Source: Flavobacteriaceae bacterium
GTDB lineage: Bacteria; Bacteroidota; Bacteroidia; Flavobacteriales; Flavobacteriaceae
Assembly (NCBI GenBank): GCA_947456955.1
Contig: CANGTQ010000004.1
Location: 62,001 to 126,000 of the forward strand
Reading direction: 5' to 3'
DNA length: 64,000 nucleotides
Shown here piece by piece: positions 51,684 to 59,800 of this stretch. Made by a program: the position numbers and the translations under genes. Every line of letters starts with the position of its first letter. Within the stretch, counting starts at the first letter, position 1. Below the pieces are notes generated by a model. It was not told where the DNA came from and made no database searches. It saw only the letters and a list, made by a program, of their open reading frames with translations.

Positions 51684-53234
51684 TTATTCTTTTATAAACT
51701 TTTTAGTTATTTTATTTGAACCTTCTGTTAGATTTAAAAAATAAACTCCTTTTTGAAAATTACTTGTTTTTATTGTAGTAGATAATCCATCTAAACTTTG
51801 TTTATGGATTATTTTTCCTAAAAGATCTGTTATTGTAATTTCTTGATATGGAGTAAAATAATCAATTTTTATAATAAGATTATCTTTAGTTGGGTTTGGG
51901 AAAATTGTTAAATTATTATTTTGTATAAATGAATTTGTATCTAAAGTTGAAGATAATTTTATAATCCAATAATCACTTGATCCATGATTCCCTGTTACGT
52001 CTCCGTTTGTTGAAGCACTGTAACCAGCAACAATATATCCTCCATCACTTGTTTGTTGAATACTATTACCAAAATCAATATCTGATCCTCCTAAAGATTT
52101 TTGCCATTCTATACTTCCTGTTGAAGTTATCTTTAGTATCCAATAATCATTTAATCCATAATTTACTAATACATTTCCATTTGAAGAATTAGCATATCCA
52201 GTGAGAATATATCCTCCATCACTTGTTTGTTGAATACTATTAGCAATGTCATAATTTGTTCCTCCAAATGATTTTTGCCATACTATAATTCCTGTTGAAC
52301 TTAATTTTACTATCCAATAATCACTTAATCCATGATTTCCTGTTACGTCTCCGTTTAAAGAATCGCTAAAACCAACAATAATATAACCTCCATCATTAGT
52401 TTGTTGAATTTGCTTTACATATTCACCATATGATCCTCCTAAAGATTTTTGCCATACTATAGTTCCTGTTGAACTTAATTTTACTATCCAATAATCAGTT
52501 ATCCCATGATTGCCTGTTACGTCTCCGTTTGTTGAAACACTATCTCCACCAACAATATATCCTCCATCACTTGTTTGTTGAATACTTGACGCTTTATCCC
52601 ATTCATCACCTCCTAAAGATTTTTGCCATACTATAGTTCCTGTTGAACTTAACTTTACTATCCAATAATCAGCATATGAAGTAGTTCCATGGTGACCAGT
52701 TACATTTCCGTTTGAAGAATAACTATAACCTGCAACAACATAACCTCCATCACTTGTTTGTTGAATTTGGTTTGCAATGTCTTCATAAAATCCTCCTAAA
52801 GATTTTTCCCATTCTATACTTCCTGTTGAACTTAATTTTACTATCCAATAGTCTAAATCACCATGATTAACTGTTACATCACCATCGATTGAATAACTAG
52901 CTCCAGCAACAATATATCCTCCATCACTTGTTTGTTGAATACTATTAGCAAAATCAGGAGAAGTTCCTCCTAAAGATTTTTGCCATTCTGTACTTCCTGT
53001 TGAAGTTAGTTTTACTATCCAACAATCAGTTGAAAAACCGTGATTACCTGTTACGTCTCCATTTGTTGAAGCACTATAACCTGCAATAATATAACCTCCA
53101 TCATTAGTTTGTTGAATACTATTAGCAACGTCATCATTAGTTCCTCCTAAAGATTTTTGCCATTCTATAATTGGACTTTGAGCATGACTATTATTGATAA
53201 AAAATAATAAAAATAAAATTATTTTTAGTTTCAT
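51684..53234 (-). CDS. T9SS-sorted secreted protein with seven 'IQQTSDGGYI' repeats
   Basis: A 516-residue secreted protein: signal peptide (1-18), then seven tandem repeats of about 55-58 residues, each with a WQKSLGG, a SIQQTSDGGYIVAGYS and a DYWIVKLSSTG block. A C-terminal type A T9SS sorting domain (about 440-516; IFPNPTKDNLIIKI and FIKE end) follows. The repeats are likely beta-propeller-like blades in an exported surface or released protein. At DNA level the repeats are strongly alike, so recombination could change copy number. The start codon abuts a 26-bp perfect palindrome. Confidence 0.9.
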   Translation of the reverse strand: MKLKIILFLLFFINNSHAQSPIIEWQKSLGGTNDDVANSIQQTNDGGYIIAGYSASTNGDVTGNHGFSTDCWIVKLTSTGSTEWQKSLGGTSPDFANSIQQTSDGGYIVAGASYSIDGDVTVNHGDLDYWIVKLSSTGSIEWEKSLGGFYEDIANQIQQTSDGGYVVAGYSYSSNGNVTGHHGTTSYADYWIVKLSSTGTIVWQKSLGGDEWDKASSIQQTSDGGYIVGGDSVSTNGDVTGNHGITDYWIVKLSSTGTIVWQKSLGGSYGEYVKQIQQTNDGGYIIVGFSDSLNGDVTGNHGLSDYWIVKLSSTGIIVWQKSFGGTNYDIANSIQQTSDGGYILTGYANSSNGNVLVNYGLNDYWILKITSTGSIEWQKSLGGSDIDFGNSIQQTSDGGYIVAGYSASTNGDVTGNHGSSDYWIIKLSSTLDTNSFIQNNNLTIFPNPTKDNLIIKIDYFTPYQEITITDLLGKIIHKQSLDGLSTTIKTSNFQKGVYFLNLTEGSNKITKKFIKE

Positions 53235-53259
53235 ACTTTAGATTGATCAATCTAAAGTA
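53234..53259. promoter_or_regulatory. 26-bp perfect palindrome at the T9SS gene start
   Basis: Positions 53234-53259 form a perfect inverted repeat with no spacer (centre at the GATC, 53246/53247), with the A of the gene's ATG as its edge base. It could be a dimeric regulator site, or an RNA hairpin that hides the start codon. Confidence 0.6.
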
Positions 53260-53913
53260 AACAATAAATCTAATTAAAATTTAAAGTTTTTAACACTATT
53301 TAAAAACTAAAACAAAAAAAGAATTTTAAAATTTAAATTTATGATTGTTATTATAGCGTGTTGATTTGTACAATAACTTTGTTTTTAAAAATCTAATTTT
53401 GTAGTTATTCTTTTTTACATCAATTTATCAACATCGTTTTTAGAAATTAATTAGCTCATTTTAAACTCTTTTTAAAACTTAATTAACAGTTGTTGACAAC
53501 TAAAAAAAGTTACTTTTTGTAAATAACTTTGATTGGTATTTTTGGTTGAAAAAGTATGTTTTTATATTGATAACTTTTCTAAAAATTCTACAAACTAAAT
53601 TTGTTTTTTTAATACAGATTTTTGATTACAAATTTTAAGTGCACAAACAATAAAAACTTCTAAAATTCTATCCAAAGTTGTTAACAATTGATGTTAATTC
53701 AAGGTTAACTGATTATCAACGAATTGCGCTTTATAATTAACAATACAACATTTTAACATTTTTATAGAATATATTCTAATTATTTTTAAATAGTTATACA
53801 AATTATGTAAAACGGTAAAATCTTTACGTTTTAAAAATCAAACACTTAGAATAAACTAAAAATAAAAGCAATACTTTCCGTAAATTTGTCATACTAACTA
53901 CATACACAACACC
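53260..53913. other. Candidate replication origin: long AT-rich non-coding stretch
   Basis: About 650 nt without a gene, the longest such stretch in the window. It holds DnaA-box-like sites: TTATCAACA (53425-53433) and TTATCAACG (53713-53721), each one or two bases from TTATCCACA. Others are TGTTGACAA (53491-53499), TTGATAAC (53577-53584) and the palindrome TTGTTAACAA (53678-53687). Very AT-rich DNA lies around 53755-53870, including AGAATATATTCT. Gene orientation changes here from mostly minus to mostly plus, and parS sites are 18-20 kb away. The dnaA gene is not in the window. Assignment is inference. Confidence 0.45.
53881..53888 (+). promoter_or_regulatory. -7 promoter element (TAAATTTG) of rpiB
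   Basis: TAAATTTG fits TAnnTTTG and lies 25 nt upstream of the rpiB ATG. Confidence 0.5.
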
Positions 53914-54345
53914 ATGAAAATATCAATTGGAAACGATCACGCGGGACCAGAATACAAGAAAGCGATAGTTGACTTTTTAAAACAAAAAGGACATGAAATA
54001 GTCAACCACGGAACCGATACTTTTGATAGTGTTGATTATCCCGATTTTGGACATCCAGTAGCGATAGACGTTGCAACAGGTAAAGCCGATTTTGGTGTAG
54101 TAATTTGTGGTTCTGGAAACGGAATAAATATGACGGTGAACAAACATCAAGGTATTCGTTCCGCTTTATGTTGGGATAAAGAAATTGCCTCTTTAGCTAG
54201 ACAGCACAACGATGCTAACATAATCAGCATTCCAGCACGATTTACATCAATTCAACAAGCGGTTGAAATGGTTGATACTTTTTTAAACACAAATTTTGAA
54301 GGCGGAAGACACGCAACAAGAGTTGATAAAATTGCATGCAAATGA
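53914..54345 (+). CDS. rpiB: Ribose 5-phosphate isomerase B
   Basis: A 143-residue RpiB/LacAB-type isomerase that interconverts ribulose and ribose 5-phosphate in the pentose phosphate pathway. Signature: start MKISIGNDHAG (Asp8, His9), DYPDFGHPVA and GVVICGSGNGINM with the catalytic Cys65. Length and motifs are canonical. The next small gene begins about 10 nt after the stop. It is the first gene to the right of the long AT-rich gap. Confidence 0.95.
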   Translation: MKISIGNDHAGPEYKKAIVDFLKQKGHEIVNHGTDTFDSVDYPDFGHPVAIDVATGKADFGVVICGSGNGINMTVNKHQGIRSALCWDKEIASLARQHNDANIISIPARFTSIQQAVEMVDTFLNTNFEGGRHATRVDKIACK

Positions 54346-54355
54346 CAAAAACAAG

Positions 54356-54679
54356 ATGTTTATAAATCCAAAAACAGTAAGTGATTACAACCGTTTGAGT
54401 AGAAAAGTTGCTTTAATTACTTTTTTACTCGGAAGTTTAATTGTGGCGCTATACTATTTTACCTCTTTTAGTGGTGTTATATATATTAGCATTTTTTACA
54501 TGATTTCTTTCTTTATAATAAACAGTATTCTATTTACGTTATTGTTATCTTTATATGTTAAAAATAAAAAAGAAAGAAAATCCATTTTTTTATCACTTTT
54601 TGTACTTTTTTTAAATGTACCAATTGGCTATTTATATTTACCAATTGGCTTTAAAATATACGGTCATTTAACAAATTAA
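54356..54679 (+). CDS. Small hypothetical membrane protein
   Basis: A 107-residue protein from ATG 54356 with three hydrophobic helices (about 18-37, 41-68, 76-97) and a KNKKERK cytoplasmic loop. The frame extends upstream to 54296 through a TTG inside rpiB, which is rejected. No family recognised. It ends 1 nt before the CDF transporter start, so it is likely part of the rpiB-CDF transcript. Confidence 0.7.
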   Translation: MFINPKTVSDYNRLSRKVALITFLLGSLIVALYYFTSFSGVIYISIFYMISFFIINSILFTLLLSLYVKNKKERKSIFLSLFVLFLNVPIGYLYLPIGFKIYGHLTN

Positions 54680-54680
54680 A

Positions 54681-55583
54681 ATGAGTAAAATAGCCATTCA
54701 TAAACACGAAGTAAAAGGGAATAACTTAATTCTTTCTATTCTTTTAAATTTACTAATTACCATTGCCCAAGTTATTGGCGGAATTATTTCAGGAAGTTTG
54801 GCCTTGATTTCGGATGCACTTCATAATTTTTCGGATGTACTTTCGTTGGTTTTTAGTTTAGTAGCTCATAAATTATCAAGAAGGAAAGCATCGTTAAACA
54901 ATACTTTTGGTTACAAGCGCGCGGAGCTCATAGCTGCTTTTATAAATGCTATCACATTAATTATTGTCGCTTTTTTTTTAATTTATGAAGCTTCTTCAAG
55001 GCTCTTTCATCCTGAACCTATTAAATCTGGGCTAGTTATTTGGTTAGCACTTTTAGGAATAGTTGTAAACGGAGGTTCCGTTTTATTACTTAAAAAAGAT
55101 TCAGCACATAATCTCAATATGAAATCGGCTTATTTGCATTTATTGACCGATATGATGGCATCTGTGGCTGTTTTGGTTGGCGGATTGCTGATGAAATTCT
55201 ACGGATGGTTTTGGGTTGATAGCGTAATGACTTTGTTGATAGCGTCTTATCTTATTTATGTAAGTTATGATTTGATTAAGTCGGCAACAAAAATGCTGAT
55301 GCTATTCACGCCAGATTATATAAATATTAAAGAAATAGTTCGCGAAGTCCATAAGATAAAAGGCGTCAACAAACTCCACCACATTCACATTTGGCATTTG
55401 AATGATGAAGAACTACATCTGGAAGCGCATCTCGATTGTTCAGAAGATATAAAAATGAGTGAATTTAATATCTTGTTAGAGAAAATAGAAACCGTTTTGT
55501 ACAACGAATTCAAAATAAATCACATCAATATCCAACCCGAATTTAAAAAGGAAGATCCAAAAGATTTCATTGTTCAAGACTAA
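54681..55583 (+). CDS. Cation diffusion facilitator (CDF) metal transporter
   Basis: A 300-residue CzcD-type efflux protein with about six transmembrane helices. The metal-site motifs are SDALHNFSDVLSL (HxxxD) and LHLLTDMMASVAV (HxxxD). A C-terminal cytoplasmic domain (LHHIHIWHLNDEELHLEAHLD) is rich in histidine, as in zinc/cobalt/cadmium exporters. It pumps divalent metal ions out using the proton gradient. It follows the small membrane protein by 1 nt. Metal specificity not resolved. Confidence 0.93.
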   Translation: MSKIAIHKHEVKGNNLILSILLNLLITIAQVIGGIISGSLALISDALHNFSDVLSLVFSLVAHKLSRRKASLNNTFGYKRAELIAAFINAITLIIVAFFLIYEASSRLFHPEPIKSGLVIWLALLGIVVNGGSVLLLKKDSAHNLNMKSAYLHLLTDMMASVAVLVGGLLMKFYGWFWVDSVMTLLIASYLIYVSYDLIKSATKMLMLFTPDYINIKEIVREVHKIKGVNKLHHIHIWHLNDEELHLEAHLDCSEDIKMSEFNILLEKIETVLYNEFKINHINIQPEFKKEDPKDFIVQD

Positions 55584-55586
55584 TTT

Positions 55587-55769
55587 ATGACTAAGGTTGA
55601 CATTCATAGTATTCAAAAATTATTTCAAAAACGGTTACCAGATTCCCATAAAGGAAGTCATGGAAATGTTCTTGCAGCAGATATTACATTAAAAACCAAA
55701 AGTGAAGAAAGCATTTTGATAACCGATGTTATTGATAATTTAGGGATGGTTTTTAAAAAAATTAAGTAA
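55587..55769 (+). CDS. Short hypothetical ORF with a HKGSHGNVL motif
   Basis: A 60-residue frame starting 3 nt after the CDF gene. Its KRLPDSHKGSHGNVLAA segment (residues 15-31) resembles the start of the NAD(P)HX dehydratase domain (NnrD, typically ...HKGxxGxVLxxGG), but the rest shows no resemblance and the usual following glycines are missing. It could be a remnant of a longer gene, or chance. Coding status is moderately supported by tight spacing to the upstream gene. Function unknown. Confidence 0.45.
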   Translation: MTKVDIHSIQKLFQKRLPDSHKGSHGNVLAADITLKTKSEESILITDVIDNLGMVFKKIK

Positions 55770-55770
55770 A

Positions 55771-55815
55771 AATCTTTGCGAACTTTGCGCTACACTTTGC
55801 ATCTTTGCGGTTAAA
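55771..55815. repeat. Half-element of CTTTGCG words
   Basis: Four copies of CTTTGCG-type words (AATCTTTGCG, AACTTTGCG, ACTTTGC, ATCTTTGCGG) in 45 nt between the short ORF and tex; the word is typical of Bacteroidota intergenic DNA. It starts 1 nt after the preceding stop codon. Confidence 0.6.
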
Positions 55816-55828
55816 AGAAATTCACCTA

Positions 55829-57952
55829 ATGACCAACATACAATTCATTCAAAGCCAAGTAAACACGGTTCCAAAAAACATTGAAGCAACTCTAAAATTA
55901 CTTTCTGAAGACTGCACCATTCCTTTTATTTCGCGTTACCGAAAAGACCAAACTGGGAATTTGGATGAAGTTGTTATTGAAACCATCGCTAAACTTTCCA
56001 AACAGTATGATGAAATCGTAAAACGAAAAGAATCGATTCTAAAAGCAATCGACGAACAAGGACAACTTACGCCAGAATTAGCGAAAAAAATCAATGAAAA
56101 TTTCGATTTACAGGAAATAGAAGATTTGTATTTGCCTTATAAAAAGAAGAAAAAAACCAGAGCCGATATTGCCAGAGAAAACGGTTTAGAACCTTTGGCG
56201 AAAATAATATTCTCACAAGGAAAAGACGACATCGATTTTATTTCCACACAATATATCAACGACAAAGTAAAAAACGAAGACGAAGCTTTGCAAGGCGCAA
56301 GAGATATTATTGCCGAATGGATTAATGAGAACATTTTTATCCGAAAAAATCTTCGTCGACTATTTCAACGAAAAGCAATAGTGGAAACCAAAGTTGTAAA
56401 GAAAAAAGAAAACGAAGATGATGCACAGAAATTCAAACAATATTTCGATTGGGCAGAACCTATTTCAAAAATACCTTCACATCGTTTATTGGCAATGTTG
56501 CGCGCAGAAACAGAAGGCTTTGTAAAACTAAATATTGATATCGAAAACCAAGAAGCTATTGATTTCATCGAAAACGAAATCATCAAAGCCAACAATGATA
56601 CTACCGAACATATCGAATTAGCCATAAAAGACAGTTATAAACGATTACTCGAACCGGCAATTTCAAACGAAACATTGCAAGATGCCAAAGCAAAAGCCGA
56701 TATCAAAGCGATTGATGTTTTCGCAGGGAATTTGAGTCAGCTTTTATTGGCACCGCCTTTGGGCGAAAAACGTATTTTGGCTATTGACCCAGGATTTAGA
56801 AGCGGTTGTAAAATTGTTTGTCTGGATGAAAAAGGCGATTTGTTATACAATGAAACCATTTATCCACATCAACCACAAAACGAAAGCGCTATGGCTATGA
56901 AGAAAATCCGGTCAATGGTAAATGCCTATAACATCGAAGCTATTTCTATCGGAAACGGAACGGCTAGTCGCGAAACTGAATTTTTTATAAAGAAAATAGC
57001 ATTTGATAAGCCAATCCAGGTTTTTGTGGTTTCAGAAGCTGGCGCATCGGTTTATTCGGCAAGTAAAATTGGGCGCGAAGAATTTCCTAGTTTTGATGTA
57101 ACTGTTCGAGGTTCGGTTTCTATCGGAAGACGATTATCTGATCCTTTGGCCGAGTTGGTTAAAATTGATCCAAAATCAATAGGAGTTGGTCAATATCAAC
57201 ATGATGTTGACCAAACAAAACTTAAAGAAGAACTCGATACCGTTGTGGTGCGTTGTGTGAATTCGGTAGGTATCAATATCAATACGGCAAGTAAATCTTT
57301 ACTAAGTTATGTTTCGGGAATTGGTGAAAAAATGGCCGAAAACATTGTGGCGTATCGTTCCGAAAACGGACCATTTGAAAACCGTAAAGAACTCAAAAAA
57401 GTACCACGATTGGGCGATAAAGCGTATCAACAGGCAGCAGCATTTATCAGAATTAAAGACGGAAAAAATCCGTTAGATAACTCAGCAGTACATCCCGAAG
57501 CGTATCCAATAGTTGAAAAAATGGCGGCAGCTTTGGGTTTAAAAACCAATGAGTTGATTGCCAACAAAGAAAAGATAGCCCAAATAAAATTAGAAAATTT
57601 CATTACTCCTGAAATAGGAATTCTGGGAATAAAAGATATTGTAAAAGAACTTGAAAAACCGGGACTCGACCCAAGAAAAGCGGCAAAAGTTTTCGAATTC
57701 GACCCAACAGTTACCACGATAAAAAACGTTAGAACAGGAATGATTTTACCGGGAATTGTCAATAACATTACGGCATTCGGCTGTTTTGTTGATATAGGAA
57801 TTAAGGAAAGCGGATTGGTTCACATTTCCCAACTCAAAGCCGGTTTTGTTTCGGATGTGAATGAAGTGGTAAAGCTTCACCAACACGTTCAAGTGAAAGT
57901 TGTAGAGGTTGACGAAGAACGAAAGCGAATTCAGTTGACGATGATTCTATAA
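55829..57952 (+). CDS. tex: Tex-like RNA-binding transcription accessory protein
   Basis: A 707-residue cytosolic protein from ATG 55829 (MTNIQFIQSQVNTV). Tex signatures: N-terminal helical region with CTIPFISRYRKDQTGNLDE, the YqgF-like nuclease-fold core with LAIDPGFRSGCK (about residue 318-329), a helix-hairpin-helix segment (NINTASKSLLSYVSGIGEKMA) and a C-terminal S1 RNA-binding domain (GCFVDIGIKESGLVHISQL). A TTG upstream in frame (55805) is part of the repeat and is rejected. Confidence 0.94.
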   Translation: MTNIQFIQSQVNTVPKNIEATLKLLSEDCTIPFISRYRKDQTGNLDEVVIETIAKLSKQYDEIVKRKESILKAIDEQGQLTPELAKKINENFDLQEIEDLYLPYKKKKKTRADIARENGLEPLAKIIFSQGKDDIDFISTQYINDKVKNEDEALQGARDIIAEWINENIFIRKNLRRLFQRKAIVETKVVKKKENEDDAQKFKQYFDWAEPISKIPSHRLLAMLRAETEGFVKLNIDIENQEAIDFIENEIIKANNDTTEHIELAIKDSYKRLLEPAISNETLQDAKAKADIKAIDVFAGNLSQLLLAPPLGEKRILAIDPGFRSGCKIVCLDEKGDLLYNETIYPHQPQNESAMAMKKIRSMVNAYNIEAISIGNGTASRETEFFIKKIAFDKPIQVFVVSEAGASVYSASKIGREEFPSFDVTVRGSVSIGRRLSDPLAELVKIDPKSIGVGQYQHDVDQTKLKEELDTVVVRCVNSVGININTASKSLLSYVSGIGEKMAENIVAYRSENGPFENRKELKKVPRLGDKAYQQAAAFIRIKDGKNPLDNSAVHPEAYPIVEKMAAALGLKTNELIANKEKIAQIKLENFITPEIGILGIKDIVKELEKPGLDPRKAAKVFEFDPTVTTIKNVRTGMILPGIVNNITAFGCFVDIGIKESGLVHISQLKAGFVSDVNEVVKLHQHVQVKVVEVDEERKRIQLTMIL

Positions 57953-57986
57953 AAACAAATCCCAAACGCGATAAATAATTTTGGAT

Positions 57987-59366
57987 TTACTTTTTCAAAA
58001 TCCAAGAGCTCATTTTATCTAAAACTTGTGGAGCAATGGTTTGTTCAATTTGAGCATATTCCTCAATAGAACCTGTTTTTGCTTCTTGAAAAAGATGATT
58101 CAGATTAGGAAATTCCAAAGTTTCAAAATGTTTGTTTTTGGCTTTTTCCAGTGAAGCTTTAATACCCGCCAGATTTTCTTTTGGAATTACTTGTAAATCT
58201 TTTGAGCCATTAATTGCCAATATGGGTATTTTCAGTTTGTTCCAGTAAACATCTGGATTAATTTTCATGAAATAAGAAAACCAGGGAAGGCTTATTTTTT
58301 TACTTTCTTCTTCGGCTATCTTTTCTATTTCATCTGTTGAAGGTTGTTGTTCTTTTGGTAATGTTTGCATTTGTGCAATAACTATTTTTTTGACTTCACC
58401 GTTTAAATCATTTCCGTTATAATTCTTAACAAAACTATAGATTTTGCGGTTGGCGGCTTCGTTCGATTTTAATTCTTCGTCCGTTGCTCCTGAAGCTTTT
58501 GCAATTGCATTAGACTGAAGTAGTAAAAGTTCATCAGTTGGAATACCGGGACCTGCCATTGAGACGATGAATTTTACTTTTGTATTTTGTGAAGCCACCA
58601 TTGGAGCAATGATTCCGCCCTCACTATGACCAATTAAGCCAATATTGCCATACCCTTTTTGAGCTAAAAATTCAACTGCAGCATTGGTATCGCCAGCAAA
58701 ATTTTCAGTTGTCATTGTCAAACTTGCACCATTTGAATCGCCAGTGCCCCTGTCATCAACACGTAAAACACCAATTCCTTTTTTAGCAAAATCATCTGCA
58801 ATTACCCAAAATTCTTTGTGTCCAAAGATTTCAGAATTACGATTTTGTTGTCCTGAGCCAGATATTAAAACCACAACAGGAAAATCCTTTTTGTTAGATG
58901 GGGCAGTTAAGGTTCCGGCCAAAGTATTTTTATCTTTAGGGTTGGCAAAGGTCACATCTTCTATGTTATAGTTAAATGGTGGCTGAGGTGTTTGAGGACG
59001 TTTTAAAATAGATTCTCCTTCTTTTTTTCGTGAAAGGATTAATGGCATAGACGCGCCGCCTTGAGAAAAAGTTCCATTTATTGTTTCGTGTTCAAATTTT
59101 CCTTTATAGCTGATTCCAAATTTTTTTGCGTCAATACGCAATTCATTGTCAATAAATGAAGTGTTATCTGTTGGTAAATCTTTTGCGCCCTGCATTGGAC
59201 TGTCCATGGTAGTAATCAAATCAGCACCATTTTGTTTGATAGTAAAGACCAGAGGAAGCTTTGTTCCTGAAACTGCTAACTCTCCGGCCCAGGAACCAAT
59301 AATTTCTTGGCTAAATAAGTTTGAAAAACAGAAAAAAAAGGCAATGTTAAGGAAAGTTCTTTTCAT
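57987..59366 (-). CDS. Secreted alpha/beta hydrolase
   Basis: A 459-residue exported protein from ATG 59366 with signal peptide MKRTFLNIAFFFCFSNLFSQ. An N-terminal beta region of about 120 residues precedes an alpha/beta-hydrolase fold: nucleophile Ser248 in GHSEGG, HGG-like SGSGQQ (about 169-174), DDRGTGDSN, and a catalytic His in NLNHLFQ. Probably a periplasmic serine hydrolase (esterase- or peptidase-like). The 16 residues open upstream (to 59414) would precede the signal and are rejected. Convergent with tex. Confidence 0.88.
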   Translation of the reverse strand: MKRTFLNIAFFFCFSNLFSQEIIGSWAGELAVSGTKLPLVFTIKQNGADLITTMDSPMQGAKDLPTDNTSFIDNELRIDAKKFGISYKGKFEHETINGTFSQGGASMPLILSRKKEGESILKRPQTPQPPFNYNIEDVTFANPKDKNTLAGTLTAPSNKKDFPVVVLISGSGQQNRNSEIFGHKEFWVIADDFAKKGIGVLRVDDRGTGDSNGASLTMTTENFAGDTNAAVEFLAQKGYGNIGLIGHSEGGIIAPMVASQNTKVKFIVSMAGPGIPTDELLLLQSNAIAKASGATDEELKSNEAANRKIYSFVKNYNGNDLNGEVKKIVIAQMQTLPKEQQPSTDEIEKIAEEESKKISLPWFSYFMKINPDVYWNKLKIPILAINGSKDLQVIPKENLAGIKASLEKAKNKHFETLEFPNLNHLFQEAKTGSIEEYAQIEQTIAPQVLDKMSSWILKK

Positions 59367-59400
59367 GATATTTAAAGCAATATAAAAGAGTTTATAAAAA

Positions 59401-59430
59401 AACCCAAACACCATAACTGGGATTTGGGTT
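59401..59430. terminator. Terminator of tatA
   Basis: AACCCAAA (59401-59408) and TTTGGGTT (59423-59430) pair around a 14-nt loop, with A-rich DNA upstream and TTTTGTATTTTA downstream. It separates tatA from the hydrolase on the minus strand. Confidence 0.75.
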
Positions 59431-59450
59431 TTGTATTTTAGTAAAGAAAA

Positions 59451-59630
59451 TTATTTTTTCTCTTCTTCTTTTTTAGAATTTGCTGGTTGCTCTTCTCCTT
59501 TTGATGCTTTCTTGAATTCATTTATTCCCGAGCCCAATCCTTTCATTAATTCAGGAATTTTTTTACCTCCAAATAACAATAAAACGATTACCAATATAAT
59601 GATAATTTCAGTTGCGCCAATTCTTCCCAT
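59451..59630 (-). CDS. tatA: Sec-independent protein translocase TatA
   Basis: A 59-residue TatA/E-type protein: [20 protein letters not shown] forms the single transmembrane helix, the [22 protein letters not shown] hinge and amphipathic helix follow, and a lysine/glutamate-rich tail completes it. The FG hinge and GLG region are hallmarks. It forms the Tat translocation pore for folded proteins. The gene is short and could be missed by length filters. It is transcribed opposite to the M23 peptidase. No tatC in the window. Confidence 0.94.
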   Translation of the reverse strand: MGRIGATEIIIILVIVLLLFGGKKIPELMKGLGSGINEFKKASKGEEQPANSKKEEEKK

Positions 59631-59774
59631 GATGTATAAATTTATGCTTCCGCAGATTTTATTTTAATAAAACTTTGACAAATGTAAAAAGAAAATAACA
59701 TTCTTTTGAATTTCACTATAATAAATATACGTTAAACATCGTTTACAGTAAAAACGCAAAGCCAACTTATTTTC

Positions 59775-59782
59775 TATATTTG
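59775..59782 (+). promoter_or_regulatory. -7 promoter element (TATATTTG) of the M23 peptidase gene
   Basis: TATATTTG matches TAnnTTTG, 18 nt before the ATG of the M23 gene, and faces away from tatA. Confidence 0.6.
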
Positions 59783-59800
59783 TAAATCATTCAAACAACC

